A stretch of 5,351 nucleotides of DNA, from assembly GCA_903970575.1 (NCBI GenBank), contig CAJCJC010000322.1, positions 1 to 5,351 of the forward strand. The letters are read 5' to 3'. The DNA is from Alphaproteobacteria bacterium. GTDB lineage: Bacteria > Pseudomonadota > Alphaproteobacteria > BOG-932 > Roseiterribacteraceae. The translations under genes and the position numbers were made by a program. A model generated the notes under the pieces. It searched no databases and was not told the origin of the DNA. It saw only the letters and a list, made by a program, of their open reading frames with translations. Positions 1-5,351 of the stretch are shown one piece after another (position 1 is the first letter of the stretch; each line of letters starts with the position of its first letter).

Positions 1-295
1 GCGGGTTGATGAACACCGCCATATCGCCCCGTTTCGGCAACTGGCCAAGAATGCGCCCATGCAGGAAATCGGGCGACCAGGGCAGCGAATACCGGCTGTA
101 GCCATAGGAAAACTTCGACACGAACACGTAATCGCCGGTCAACAATGTCGGCGTGTCGGAGCCGGAGGGAATGTTGAACGGCTCGAACGCAAGCGTCCGG
201 ACGACGAGCGCGATCAGCAAAGCATAGATGATCGTTCGCACCACCTCGCCGATGCTTTCGGGTTGTCGCTGCGCCGCGGTGATCGTCTTGCTCAT
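1..295 (-). CDS. lepB: Signal peptidase I, N-terminal part (runs off left edge)
   Basis: This membrane serine protease removes signal peptides from exported proteins on the outer face of the inner membrane. Only the first 98 codons are present. Residues about 20-36 (RTIIYALLIALVVRTLA) form one membrane segment. It is followed by EPFNIPSGS, where S46 is the expected catalytic serine (box B), then PTLLTGDYVFVSKFSYGYSR and the box C motif KRGDMAVF (residues 88-95). The catalytic lysine (box D) and box E lie outside the window. One oddity is D47: the residue after the catalytic serine is Met in most of the family (SGSM). The ATG at 295 is preceded by AAAGGA (minus strand, 302-307) with a 6-nt spacer. 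The gene lies 43 bp after acpS on the same strand and is probably the last visible member of the rpoZ operon. The family call is firm; activity is assumed. Confidence 0.95.
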   Translation of the reverse strand, partial: MSKTITAAQRQPESIGEVVRTIIYALLIALVVRTLAFEPFNIPSGSDTPTLLTGDYVFVSKFSYGYSRYSLPWSPDFLHGRILGQLPKRGDMAVFINP

Positions 296-301
296 CTCAC
301 A

Positions 302-307
302 TCCTTT
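302..307 (-). promoter_or_regulatory. Ribosome-binding site of lepB
   Basis: On the minus strand AAAGGA lies 6 nt before the ATG at 295. It supports that start. The ATG that overlaps the AAAGGA itself is followed directly by TGA, so it cannot be used. This is a better Shine-Dalgarno sequence than those of rsh, pdxJ and acpS, which suggests lepB is initiated independently rather than by coupling. Confidence 0.6.
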
Positions 308-338
308 GGAATCGTCGCGGCGCCGGCCATCGGCAAGA

Positions 339-743
339 TCATTGAGTGGGAACAGCCGAAATGATGACCATGGCCTGTGCGAGCGGCGGCTCGTCGGTCA
401 TGGTCAAATCTATCCTGGCTGTCATGCCGGTCGGCGTCATCCGCTCCAGCCGCCGCAACGCGCCGCCGGATAGAACCAGCGTCGGCCGGCCGCTCGGCAA
501 ATTCACCACCCCGAGGTCGCGCCAGAATACGCCGGCTCTGAACCCGGTGCCGAGCGCTTTAGCACATGCCTCCTTCGCCGCAAAACGTTTGGCGTAGGAA
601 GCGGCCGCGATCAGAGGTCGACGCGCGGCCTTGGCGCGCTCCGTCTCCGTAAAGCAACGGTCCAGAAAGCGGTCGCCGAAACGGTCCAACGTTCGGGCGA
701 TTCGGTCGATATCAATCAGGTCGGTTCCAATGCCGAGGATCAT
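339..743 (-). CDS. acpS: Holo-[acyl-carrier-protein] synthase (AcpS)
   Basis: This cytoplasmic enzyme transfers the 4'-phosphopantetheine arm of CoA to a serine of acyl carrier protein, activating it for fatty acid synthesis. The 134 residues are close to the E. coli length of 126. The N-terminus [12 protein letters not shown] carries the Mg-binding aspartate (D8), and the second signature, [16 protein letters not shown] (residues 52-67), carries the Mg-binding glutamate E58. The C-terminal strand [17 protein letters not shown] matches the family end, HVTLADERHYACATVII in E. coli, but the usual His is Asp here (D112). The start at 743 is 13 bp after the pdxJ stop. There is no strong Shine-Dalgarno sequence, only GAAG overlapping the pdxJ stop, so coupling to pdxJ translation is likely. 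The pdxJ-acpS pair is also adjacent in E. coli. Confidence 0.94.
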   Translation of the reverse strand: MILGIGTDLIDIDRIARTLDRFGDRFLDRCFTETERAKAARRPLIAAASYAKRFAAKEACAKALGTGFRAGVFWRDLGVVNLPSGRPTLVLSGGALRRLERMTPTGMTARIDLTMTDEPPLAQAMVIISAVPTQ

Positions 744-756
744 GCCTAGGCCGTCT

Positions 757-1524
757 TCAAGAAGATACCGCCGCTTGGCGCGCCTCGGCGATCAACCGTC
801 GCATCTTCCCAATCGCGCACTCCAGTCCAACGAAGATCGCCTCGCCGACCAGGAAATGCCCTATATTGAGCTCCGCGATCTGCGGGAGCGCCGCCACGGG
901 TGCAACGTTGTCAAAGGTTAGCCCGTGCCCTGCGTGGACTTCCAGCCCAAGACCAGCCGCCTGCGCGGCGCCATCCGTCAGCCGCCTCAACTCGGCCTCC
1001 ACATCGCGCCCGGCATCCGCATAGGCGCCGGTGTGCAACTCGACCACCTGAGCCCCCACGCTGACCGCAGCCTCGATCTGGCGTGGGTCGGGGCCGATGA
1101 AGAGGGACACCCGGATTCCGGCATCCAACAACGGACCGATAATACGCGGCAGCCACTGGATGTCGCGCACGACATCCAGCCCGCCTTCCGTGGTCCGCTC
1201 GGCCCTGCGTTCAGGCACGATGCAGACGGCGTGGGGCGCCAGCCTTATGGCGATGGAGGCCATCTCGTCGGTGGCAGCCATCTCAAGATTGAGCGGCAAC
1301 GATGTCGCGGCCATGATCCGGGGAAGGTCATCGTCGCCGATATGGCGGCGATCCTCGCGCAGATGGGCGGTGATGCCGTCGGCGCCGGCGGCGGCGGCCA
1401 TGATCGCGGCCCGCACGGGATCGGGATGCGTCCCACCTCGGGCGTTTCTAAGCGTCGCGACGTGATCGAGGTTGAATCCCAATCGTGGAACGCCGGAGCG
1501 CGCAATGGCAGGTGTCGGCGTCAT
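757..1524 (-). CDS. pdxJ: Pyridoxine 5'-phosphate synthase
   Basis: This enzyme condenses 1-deoxy-D-xylulose 5-phosphate with 3-amino-2-oxopropyl phosphate to form pyridoxine 5'-phosphate, the ring-closing step of the DXP-dependent vitamin B6 pathway. It is a cytoplasmic TIM barrel. All family blocks are present in order: [17 protein letters not shown] (15-31), [13 protein letters not shown] (50-62), NLEMA (79-83), VPERR (103-107), ELHTGAYAD (162-170), LEVHAGHGL (194-202) and [17 protein letters not shown] (218-234). By alignment with E. coli H45, E72 and H193, the catalytic residues are H54, E81 and H200. The length of 255 aa is slightly above the E. coli 243, mostly from a short N-terminal extension. 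The start at 1524 is 9 bp after the rsh stop with no clear Shine-Dalgarno sequence, which suggests translational coupling to rsh. The protein appears intact. Confidence 0.97.
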   Translation of the reverse strand: MTPTPAIARSGVPRLGFNLDHVATLRNARGGTHPDPVRAAIMAAAAGADGITAHLREDRRHIGDDDLPRIMAATSLPLNLEMAATDEMASIAIRLAPHAVCIVPERRAERTTEGGLDVVRDIQWLPRIIGPLLDAGIRVSLFIGPDPRQIEAAVSVGAQVVELHTGAYADAGRDVEAELRRLTDGAAQAAGLGLEVHAGHGLTFDNVAPVAALPQIAELNIGHFLVGEAIFVGLECAIGKMRRLIAEARQAAVSS

Positions 1525-1533
1525 GTGACCGCG

Positions 1534-3744
1534 CTAATGACTGCGCGCGCGGTCAACCTGATTGATCACCGGCGTCGCTCGCAGAGCCGCGATGATATTG
1601 GTCAGGTGATTAACGTCGGTGACCTCGATATCGACCAGCAGGTCCCAAAAATCCGCCGAACGGCTGGTGATCTTCAAGTTGATGATGTTGCCGCCATGGC
1701 GTCCGATCACGGTGGATACCGTACCCAGGCTGAGCGGCTCGTTGGAGATCGTAACCGACAGGCGACCGACATGCTCGCGCGCCTCGGCGTCCTCGCCCCA
1801 GGAGATATCCAGCCATCGCTCGGGCGTTTCGGAAAAGCTTTCCAGCGTTTCGCAATCCATCGTGTGGACCGTAACCCCCTTCCCGGTCGTCACGATGCCA
1901 GCGATCCTATCGCCCGGCAACGGATGGCAACAGCGCGCGAAATGGACAGCCAACCCCGGTATCAGCCCCTGGATGGGCAGCGGACGTTCCTTGCCCTTGG
2001 GGCGGGGTTTGGTCGGAAACGGCAGAATTTTTGTTTCCGACGCCGCGTCACCCTCCAGAGGCTCGGTTTTGCGCGAGGGGAAGACGGCGGTGAATACTTC
2101 CCGGGTCGTCCGGTTGCCGGCCCCGATTTCGGCATAGATGTCGTCCGCGGTCTCAGCCTTGAACGTCTTCAGAACCGGGAGCAACGCCTTCTCCGTGAAC
2201 TCCGCGCCCTCCTGTCTGAACGCCTTTTGCAGCATCGCCTTTCCGAGGATGACGTATTCGTCGCGTTGCTGGTTACGGACATACCGCCGTATTCGCGCCC
2301 GCGCCTTGCCCGTGACCACGAATCGCTCCCACGCGGGCGACGGCGTCTGGCTCTTCGAGCGAATGATGTCGACCTGGTCGCCATTGGCGAGTTCGCTGTT
2401 GAGCGGCACTATCCGCCCGTTCACCTTCGCGCCAACGCAATGGTCGCCCACTTCGGAATGAACCGCATAGGCGAAATCTACCGGTGTCGCGCCACGCGGC
2501 AAGGCTATCAGGTCGCCCTTGGGCGTGAAGCAGAACACTTGGTCTTGGAACAACTCGAGCTTCGTGTGTTCGAGGAACTCCTCGGGCTTCTGGGCCTGAT
2601 CGACGATCTCCAGCAATTCCCTGAGCCAGCGGTACTGTTTGCCGTCCGCCCGCTCACGGGATTTATAAGCCCAGTGCGCCGCGACGCCGAGTTCAGCCTC
2701 TTCATGCATCTCGCGGGTGCGAATCTGGATTTCGATACGCTGCCGTTCCGGGCCGATGGCCGCGGTGTGGAGGCTGCGATAGCCGTTGGGTTTAGGCGTC
2801 GAGATGTAATCCTTGAACCGGCCGGGCACGGTCGGATATTTGCCGTGGATGATGCCCAGAACCTGGTAACATTCGGCAATGGTGTCGACCACGACGCGGA
2901 ACGCCATGATGTCGGAAAGCTGCTCGAACGCGATATTCTTGACCTGCATCTTGCGCCAGATCGAATAGGGCGCCTTTTCCCGGCCAGACACAGCGGCGGC
3001 GACGTTCTCGCCCGCAAGATCGCGCTTCAGCGCCGTGACGATCCGTTCGGCCAGATCGCCCCCCTCCTGCCGCAGGAAGGACAGACGGGTGAGAATTCCG
3101 TTGCGCGCCTCGGCGTTGAGCTCGGCGAAAGCGAGATCTTCAAGCTCGTCCTTGATGGCGTGGATGCCGATGCGCTCGGCGAGGGGCGCATAGATATCAA
3201 GGGTCTCGCGGGCGATCCGCCGCCGTTTCGCGCTATCGCCAATATAATGCAGCGTTCGCATGTTGTGCAGGCGATCGGCCAGCTTGACCAACAGGACGCG
3301 GATATCCTCCGACATGGCCAGGAGCAGCTTGCGAAAATTCTCCGCCTGCTTGGTTTGGTCGTTGGGTTCCCCCGTCTCCGCATTCTGCAATTCGATGCGC
3401 GAGAGCTTGGTGACGCCGTCCACCAGGCGCGCTATTTCGGCTCCGAATAGCTTCTCGACATCCTGCAATGTCGCCGCGGTATCTTCGATCGTGTCATGCA
3501 ACAGCGCGGTGACAATGCTGGCGCTGTCGAGCTTCATGCCGGTCAAAATTCCGGCGACTTCAAGCGGATGGGAAAAATAAGAATCGCCGGACGCCCGCAT
3601 CTGGCTGCCGTGCATCTTCAAAGAATATACATAGGCCCTGTTTAGGGCATCTTCGTCGGCGTTGGAATCATACGCCTTTACCCGCTCAACCAGCTCATAC
3701 TGGCGGATCATGGGACGCTTAGACAGCTGGGGCGCCGCGCTCAT
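1534..3744 (-). CDS. rsh: Bifunctional (p)ppGpp synthetase/hydrolase (RelA/SpoT homologue)
   Basis: This enzyme makes (p)ppGpp from ATP and GDP/GTP and hydrolyses it, controlling the stringent response. The 736 residues follow the full long-RSH order. The HD hydrolase domain (about 30-210) has H59, HDTIED at 83-88 and KLADRLHN at 154-161. The synthetase domain (about 255-365) has D278 in SDIMAFR, RFKDYI at 309-314, KPNGYRSLHT and E338 in EIQIRT. TGS spans about 398-462. The zinc-finger-like region, HFARCCHPLPGDRIAG, is at 601-616. A C-terminal ACT domain spans about 659-733. RFKD at the synthetase site is the charge signature of bifunctional Rel/SpoT enzymes, whereas monofunctional RelA has ExDD. 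The hydrolase residues are intact, so both activities are expected. The start at 3744 gives an 11-residue extension ahead of M12 (ATG at 3711), where many relatives begin (MIRQYELVERV). Neither start has a good Shine-Dalgarno sequence. It is preceded by rpoZ and followed closely by pdxJ. Confidence 0.97.
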   Translation of the reverse strand: MSAAPQLSKRPMIRQYELVERVKAYDSNADEDALNRAYVYSLKMHGSQMRASGDSYFSHPLEVAGILTGMKLDSASIVTALLHDTIEDTAATLQDVEKLFGAEIARLVDGVTKLSRIELQNAETGEPNDQTKQAENFRKLLLAMSEDIRVLLVKLADRLHNMRTLHYIGDSAKRRRIARETLDIYAPLAERIGIHAIKDELEDLAFAELNAEARNGILTRLSFLRQEGGDLAERIVTALKRDLAGENVAAAVSGREKAPYSIWRKMQVKNIAFEQLSDIMAFRVVVDTIAECYQVLGIIHGKYPTVPGRFKDYISTPKPNGYRSLHTAAIGPERQRIEIQIRTREMHEEAELGVAAHWAYKSRERADGKQYRWLRELLEIVDQAQKPEEFLEHTKLELFQDQVFCFTPKGDLIALPRGATPVDFAYAVHSEVGDHCVGAKVNGRIVPLNSELANGDQVDIIRSKSQTPSPAWERFVVTGKARARIRRYVRNQQRDEYVILGKAMLQKAFRQEGAEFTEKALLPVLKTFKAETADDIYAEIGAGNRTTREVFTAVFPSRKTEPLEGDAASETKILPFPTKPRPKGKERPLPIQGLIPGLAVHFARCCHPLPGDRIAGIVTTGKGVTVHTMDCETLESFSETPERWLDISWGEDAEAREHVGRLSVTISNEPLSLGTVSTVIGRHGGNIINLKITSRSADFWDLLVDIEVTDVNHLTNIIAALRATPVINQVDRARSH

Positions 3745-3826
3745 CTATCTAGTCCGCAATGATCACCGTGTAGCGCTCCATCCGGCCCGAAGCCTACGGC
3801 ATGGCGCCGGACATTTCGGATCGGGC
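3745..3826 (-). promoter_or_regulatory. Leader of rsh: inverted repeats and a possible 10-codon uORF
   Basis: This spacer between the rpoZ stop and the rsh start holds two short structures. An outer inverted repeat pairs 3785-3790 with 3821-3826 (GCCCGA/TCGGGC) and starts directly after the rpoZ stop. A small inner stem pairs 3797-3800 with 3806-3809. A competing 5-bp stem pairs 3781-3785 with 3807-3811 and cannot form together with the other two. A minus-strand ORF at 3749-3781 would encode MERYTVIIAD and stops 4 nt before the rsh ATG. No T-run follows the repeats, so this is not an intrinsic terminator and read-through from rpoZ is expected. A regulatory role is inference; the stems are short. 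Confidence 0.25.
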
Positions 3827-4288
3827 TTATTCGTCTTCGGTGACGAAATCGTCCGCGGGCTCCATGCCATGCCCAGGAATAGATTCTTCATCGTCGTCAA
3901 GCGCGTCGTCGATATTGGCGTCATCGCCCATCAACAAATCGCCCTCGTCACCGACATCGATCATGCCCTCGTCGACCAGTGTCTGAAGTTCGCCTTCAGG
4001 GCGCACCCAACCTTGCTCGCCTTCCATGAGATCGATGATCTCATCCTCGTGCTCGTCCGAAGCGATGACCTTTTGGTGGCCGCGCACCAACGATTCCTTC
4101 AGCGCGTCGAGGACCACCGTTTCGTCGGCAATCTCCCGCAATGCGACAACGGGGTTCTTGTCATTGTCCCGGTCGATCGTCAACGTCATGCCGCCGCCGA
4201 TCTCACGAGCGCGCTGAGACGCCATCATGACGAGTTCGAAACGGTTGGGAATTTTCCGAACGCAATCTTCGGCAGTAACGCGCGCCAT
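3827..4288 (-). CDS. rpoZ: DNA-directed RNA polymerase omega subunit, long acidic-tail form
   Basis: Omega assists folding and assembly of the beta' subunit in RNA polymerase and, with beta', forms a ppGpp-binding site. The first 65 residues carry the family core: [20 protein letters not shown] (1-20), ASQRAREI (23-30) and [15 protein letters not shown] (40-54). The N-terminal MAR motif implicated in ppGpp binding in E. coli is kept. E. coli omega has 91 residues; this one has 153. From residue 76 onward it is very acidic (31 Asp/Glu, a single Arg and no Lys), with runs such as [10 protein letters not shown], and is probably disordered. The ATG at 4288 follows GAGGA (minus strand, 4297-4301) with an 8-nt spacer. 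It is the first gene of the minus-strand series, 82 bp ahead of rsh, matching the rpoZ-spoT order of E. coli. Confidence 0.96.
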   Translation of the reverse strand: MARVTAEDCVRKIPNRFELVMMASQRAREIGGGMTLTIDRDNDKNPVVALREIADETVVLDALKESLVRGHQKVIASDEHEDEIIDLMEGEQGWVRPEGELQTLVDEGMIDVGDEGDLLMGDDANIDDALDDDEESIPGHGMEPADDFVTEDE

Positions 4289-4296
4289 TATCTGGT

Positions 4297-4301
4297 TCCT
4301 C
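4297..4301 (-). promoter_or_regulatory. Ribosome-binding site of rpoZ
   Basis: GAGGA on the minus strand lies 8 nt before the rpoZ ATG at 4288. It fixes the start together with the conserved MARVT N-terminus. Confidence 0.65.
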
Positions 4302-4321
4302 GGGATGATCGTTATTCAGTA

Positions 4322-4350
4322 GATTTAAATCGTGGCGCCGTCCGGCGCAA
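4322..4350 (-). promoter_or_regulatory. Candidate sigma70-type promoter for the rpoZ operon
   Basis: Read on the minus strand, TTGCGC (4345-4350) and TAAATC (4322-4327) are separated by 17 bp. This would place a transcript start near 4315, about 27 nt before the rpoZ ATG. Each hexamer matches consensus at only about half of its positions, so the call rests mainly on spacing and location in the divergent gap. Confidence 0.3.
4335..4348. repeat. 14-bp palindrome in the rpoZ/NYN divergent gap
   Basis: GCGCCG and CGGCGC flank a 2-bp centre (TC), giving a perfect 6-bp inverted repeat. It lies between the -35 and -10 hexamers of the candidate rpoZ promoter and overlaps its -35 by four bases. It could be an operator or a small hairpin. 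In GC-rich DNA such a short repeat can also arise by chance. Confidence 0.4.
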
Positions 4351-4353
4351 GGG

Positions 4354-4381
4354 TTGCCAACAGATTGAACGACATTACATC
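4354..4381 (+). promoter_or_regulatory. Candidate promoter for the NYN gene
   Basis: TTGCCA (4354-4359) and TACATC (4376-4381) are separated by 16 bp. The -35 matches TTGACA at five of six positions; the -10 is weak (three of six). The -35 lies inside a small palindrome, GTTGCCAAC (4353-4361). A start near 4388 would leave a 5' leader of about 75 nt. This is the best plus-strand pair I could find in the gap. Confidence 0.28.
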
Positions 4382-4452
4382 ACGGATCAGCGATTTACCG
4401 GTGTTCAGAATTTTCCAAACCATGAATTTATGCGGGTCGTTATCCGCGCATC

Positions 4453-4456
4453 GAGG
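4453..4456 (+). promoter_or_regulatory. Ribosome-binding site that sets the NYN gene start
   Basis: GAGG lies 6 nt before the ATG at 4463. The in-frame ATG 33 nt upstream (4430) has no such element, and the open frame further upstream is only the reverse complement of rpoZ, so 4463 is preferred. Confidence 0.55.
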
Positions 4457-4462
4457 CACAGA

Positions 4463-5164
4463 ATGTTAAGTGAAAATAATTCCCGTCATATCGATCCCGA
4501 CGCCGATAACCAGGGCCGGGACGGTATCGATATCGTATTTTATAAGGAAGAACGGTCTGCGATTTTTATCGACGGAGCCAATCTTTATGGCGCCGCGCGC
4601 TCCCTCGGATTCGAAATCGACTACAAGTTGCTGCTGAAATGGGGGGCGTCCAAAGGACGACTTGTACGCGCCTTTTATTACACGGCCCTGATCGAGGACC
4701 AGGAATATTCACCCATCCGCCCGCTTGTCGATTGGCTGGATTATAACGGCTATACGATGGTGACGAAGCCGACCAAGGAGTTCACGGACGCCTCGGGTCG
4801 CCGTAAGATCAAGGGCAACATGGATATCGAGCTCGCGATCGACGTCATGGAAATGGCCGAGCACGTGAATCACATCCTGTTGTTCTCCGGCGATGGCGAT
4901 TTTCGGCGGTTGGTCGAGGCCGTGCAGCGGAAAGGCGTGCGCGTGACCGTTGTTTCGACCGTGCGTTCCCAACCACCCATGGTCGCGGACGAGCTGCGCA
5001 GGCAAGCCGACCATTTTCTCGAACTTCAGGACTTGGCGCCGTATATCGCGCGCAAGCACCAGCCGCGCAGCTATGACCATGATCATGCCGCGGATGGCGA
5101 CGATGAGGGGCTCGATGCCCTTCCCGCCCACTTGACCCGGCCCCGAGGCGCGGTCGAGGGCTGA
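4463..5164 (+). CDS. NYN domain (LabA/DUF88-type) protein, putative PIN-like ribonuclease
   Basis: The 233-residue protein has one NYN domain, a PIN-like nuclease fold, at about residues 28-192. The conserved acidic positions of the fold are visible: D37 in IFIDGANLY, D121 in KGNMDIELAID and D144/D146 in FSGDGDFRRL. Other family blocks are RAFYYTALIEDQEYS (69-83), DWLDYNGY (90-97), KPTKEF and RRQADHFLEL (179-188). Proteins of this group are predicted metal-dependent RNases; no specific substrate is established that I can name. The ends are variable: a polar N-terminal stretch (1-27), and a charged His/Asp-rich tail after residue 195 that is probably disordered. It has no signal peptide or membrane segment, so it should be cytoplasmic. 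It is transcribed divergently from rpoZ, which suggests but does not prove a link to RNA polymerase or stringent control. The fold call is secure and the function is inferred. Confidence 0.9.
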   Translation: MLSENNSRHIDPDADNQGRDGIDIVFYKEERSAIFIDGANLYGAARSLGFEIDYKLLLKWGASKGRLVRAFYYTALIEDQEYSPIRPLVDWLDYNGYTMVTKPTKEFTDASGRRKIKGNMDIELAIDVMEMAEHVNHILLFSGDGDFRRLVEAVQRKGVRVTVVSTVRSQPPMVADELRRQADHFLELQDLAPYIARKHQPRSYDHDHAADGDDEGLDALPAHLTRPRGAVEG

Positions 5165-5193
5165 GCCAAGGCTTTCGAAGCGATTGGATATCC

Positions 5194-5222
5194 TTCACGC
5201 GGCCGGGCGGACCGTATAGGAT
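5194..5222 (+). promoter_or_regulatory. Candidate promoter in the gap after the NYN gene
   Basis: TTCACG (5194-5199) and TAGGAT (5217-5222) are separated by 17 bp and each matches consensus at four of six positions. A start near 5229 would give a leader of about 55 nt for the ORF at 5284. The rest of the 119-bp gap (5165-5283) shows only short palindromes (GGATATCC at 5186-5193, GATCGATC at 5220-5227) and no T-run terminator. Confidence 0.28.
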
Positions 5223-5283
5223 CGATCTCCTGAAAATCGTGCGGGCGCAATGGGCGCGATGCGGGCCAATCCAGGGAGGCGTT

Positions 5284-5351
5284 ATGATCACCGCATTGCT
5301 GATCTTGCACGGGCTTATGGCGGTAGCGCTCCTGGGCGCGGTCACGCATCA
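5284..5351 (+). CDS. Start of a hypothetical membrane protein (runs off right edge)
   Basis: Only 22 complete codons are present, reading MITALLILHGLMAVALLGAV followed by TH. The ATG follows AGGGAGG (5273-5279) with a 4-nt spacer, a strong Shine-Dalgarno sequence, which is the main reason to believe this is a gene. The visible part is one hydrophobic helix that could be a first membrane segment or an uncleaved signal anchor. Two histidines (H9 and H22) are 13 residues apart on or at the end of the helix, a pattern also seen in membrane haem proteins, but this is too little to assign a family. It follows the NYN gene on the same strand. Confidence 0.6.
   Translation, partial: MITALLILHGLMAVALLGAVTH

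Noticed and set aside
925..3450. An 841-codon plus-strand open frame opposite pdxJ and rsh
   Set aside because: It is in exact codon register with both antisense genes, so it would be stopped only where those genes use TTA, CTA or TCA codons, which are rare in GC-rich genomes. It contains no recognisable domain, while the minus-strand proteins match full families.
3749..3781. Remnant of a HicB-like antitoxin gene (MERYTVII resembles some HicB N-termini)
   Set aside because: Only ten codons are present, there is no HicA partner and the rest of the 82-bp spacer cannot hold a HicB. The likeness is probably chance.
3785..3826. Intrinsic terminator between rpoZ and rsh
   Set aside because: The outer stem is only 6 bp with a 30-base interior, and no T-run follows on the minus strand.
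4249..4416. Repeated 9-mer GAATTTTCC at 4249-4257 and 4408-4416
   Set aside because: The first copy encodes the conserved RKIPN part of omega, so the match is best explained by coincidence.
3662..4462. Upstream extension of the NYN open frame through rpoZ
   Set aside because: This part is the in-register complement of rpoZ and the intergenic gap. The Shine-Dalgarno sequence at 4453 and the position of the NYN domain support a start at 4463.
5171..5181. Possible terminator hairpin GCTT-TCG-AAGC after the NYN gene
   Set aside because: The stem is only 4 bp and is not followed by a T-run.
4845..5349. Minus-strand open frames opposite the 3' end of the NYN gene and the gap after it
   Set aside because: They overlap the well-supported NYN gene, show no family motif and are rich in Arg, Pro and Ala, as expected from GC-rich antisense reading.

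Overview
The window looks like chromosomal housekeeping DNA from a GC-rich alphaproteobacterium. The protein signatures (a RFKD-type bifunctional RSH, an omega subunit with a long acidic tail, and a LabA-like NYN protein divergent from rpoZ) and the gene order fit that class, perhaps Rhodospirillales-like. The exact order is an inference from recalled family resemblance, not from a search. No rRNA, tRNA, CRISPR array, insertion sequence or phage gene is visible.

Layout. Positions 1-4288 hold a five-gene minus-strand series, transcribed from right to left: rpoZ (RNA polymerase omega), rsh (RelA/SpoT-type (p)ppGpp synthetase/hydrolase), pdxJ (pyridoxine 5'-phosphate synthase), acpS (holo-ACP synthase) and the first 98 codons of lepB (signal peptidase I), which runs off the left edge. 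Spacers are 82 bp (rpoZ-rsh), 9 bp (rsh-pdxJ), 13 bp (pdxJ-acpS) and 43 bp (acpS-lepB). No intrinsic terminator is visible between them, so they are probably one operon. A 174-bp divergent intergenic region (4289-4462) separates rpoZ from a plus-strand NYN/LabA-type nuclease-fold gene (4463-5164). After a further 119 bp, the first 22 codons of a plus-strand membrane protein begin at 5284 and run off the right edge.

How the genes fit together. Omega forms part of one ppGpp-binding site on RNA polymerase, and RSH makes and degrades ppGpp, so the first two genes form a stringent-response pair, as rpoZ-spoT does in E. coli. The next genes (pdxJ-acpS and lepB) belong to the set that E. coli carries as lepB-rnc-era-recO-pdxJ-acpS. 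They link vitamin B6 synthesis, activation of fatty-acid acyl carrier protein and protein export to the same transcript. The divergent NYN protein is a candidate RNA-processing partner whose role is not established.

I do not see a clearly novel system here. The points most worth checking are: an aspartate in place of the conserved methionine next to the LepB catalytic serine; loss of a usually conserved histidine in AcpS; a short leader ORF with competing hairpins in front of rsh, which lacks a good ribosome-binding site; a 14-bp palindrome inside the predicted rpoZ promoter; and the NYN/stringent-response linkage.
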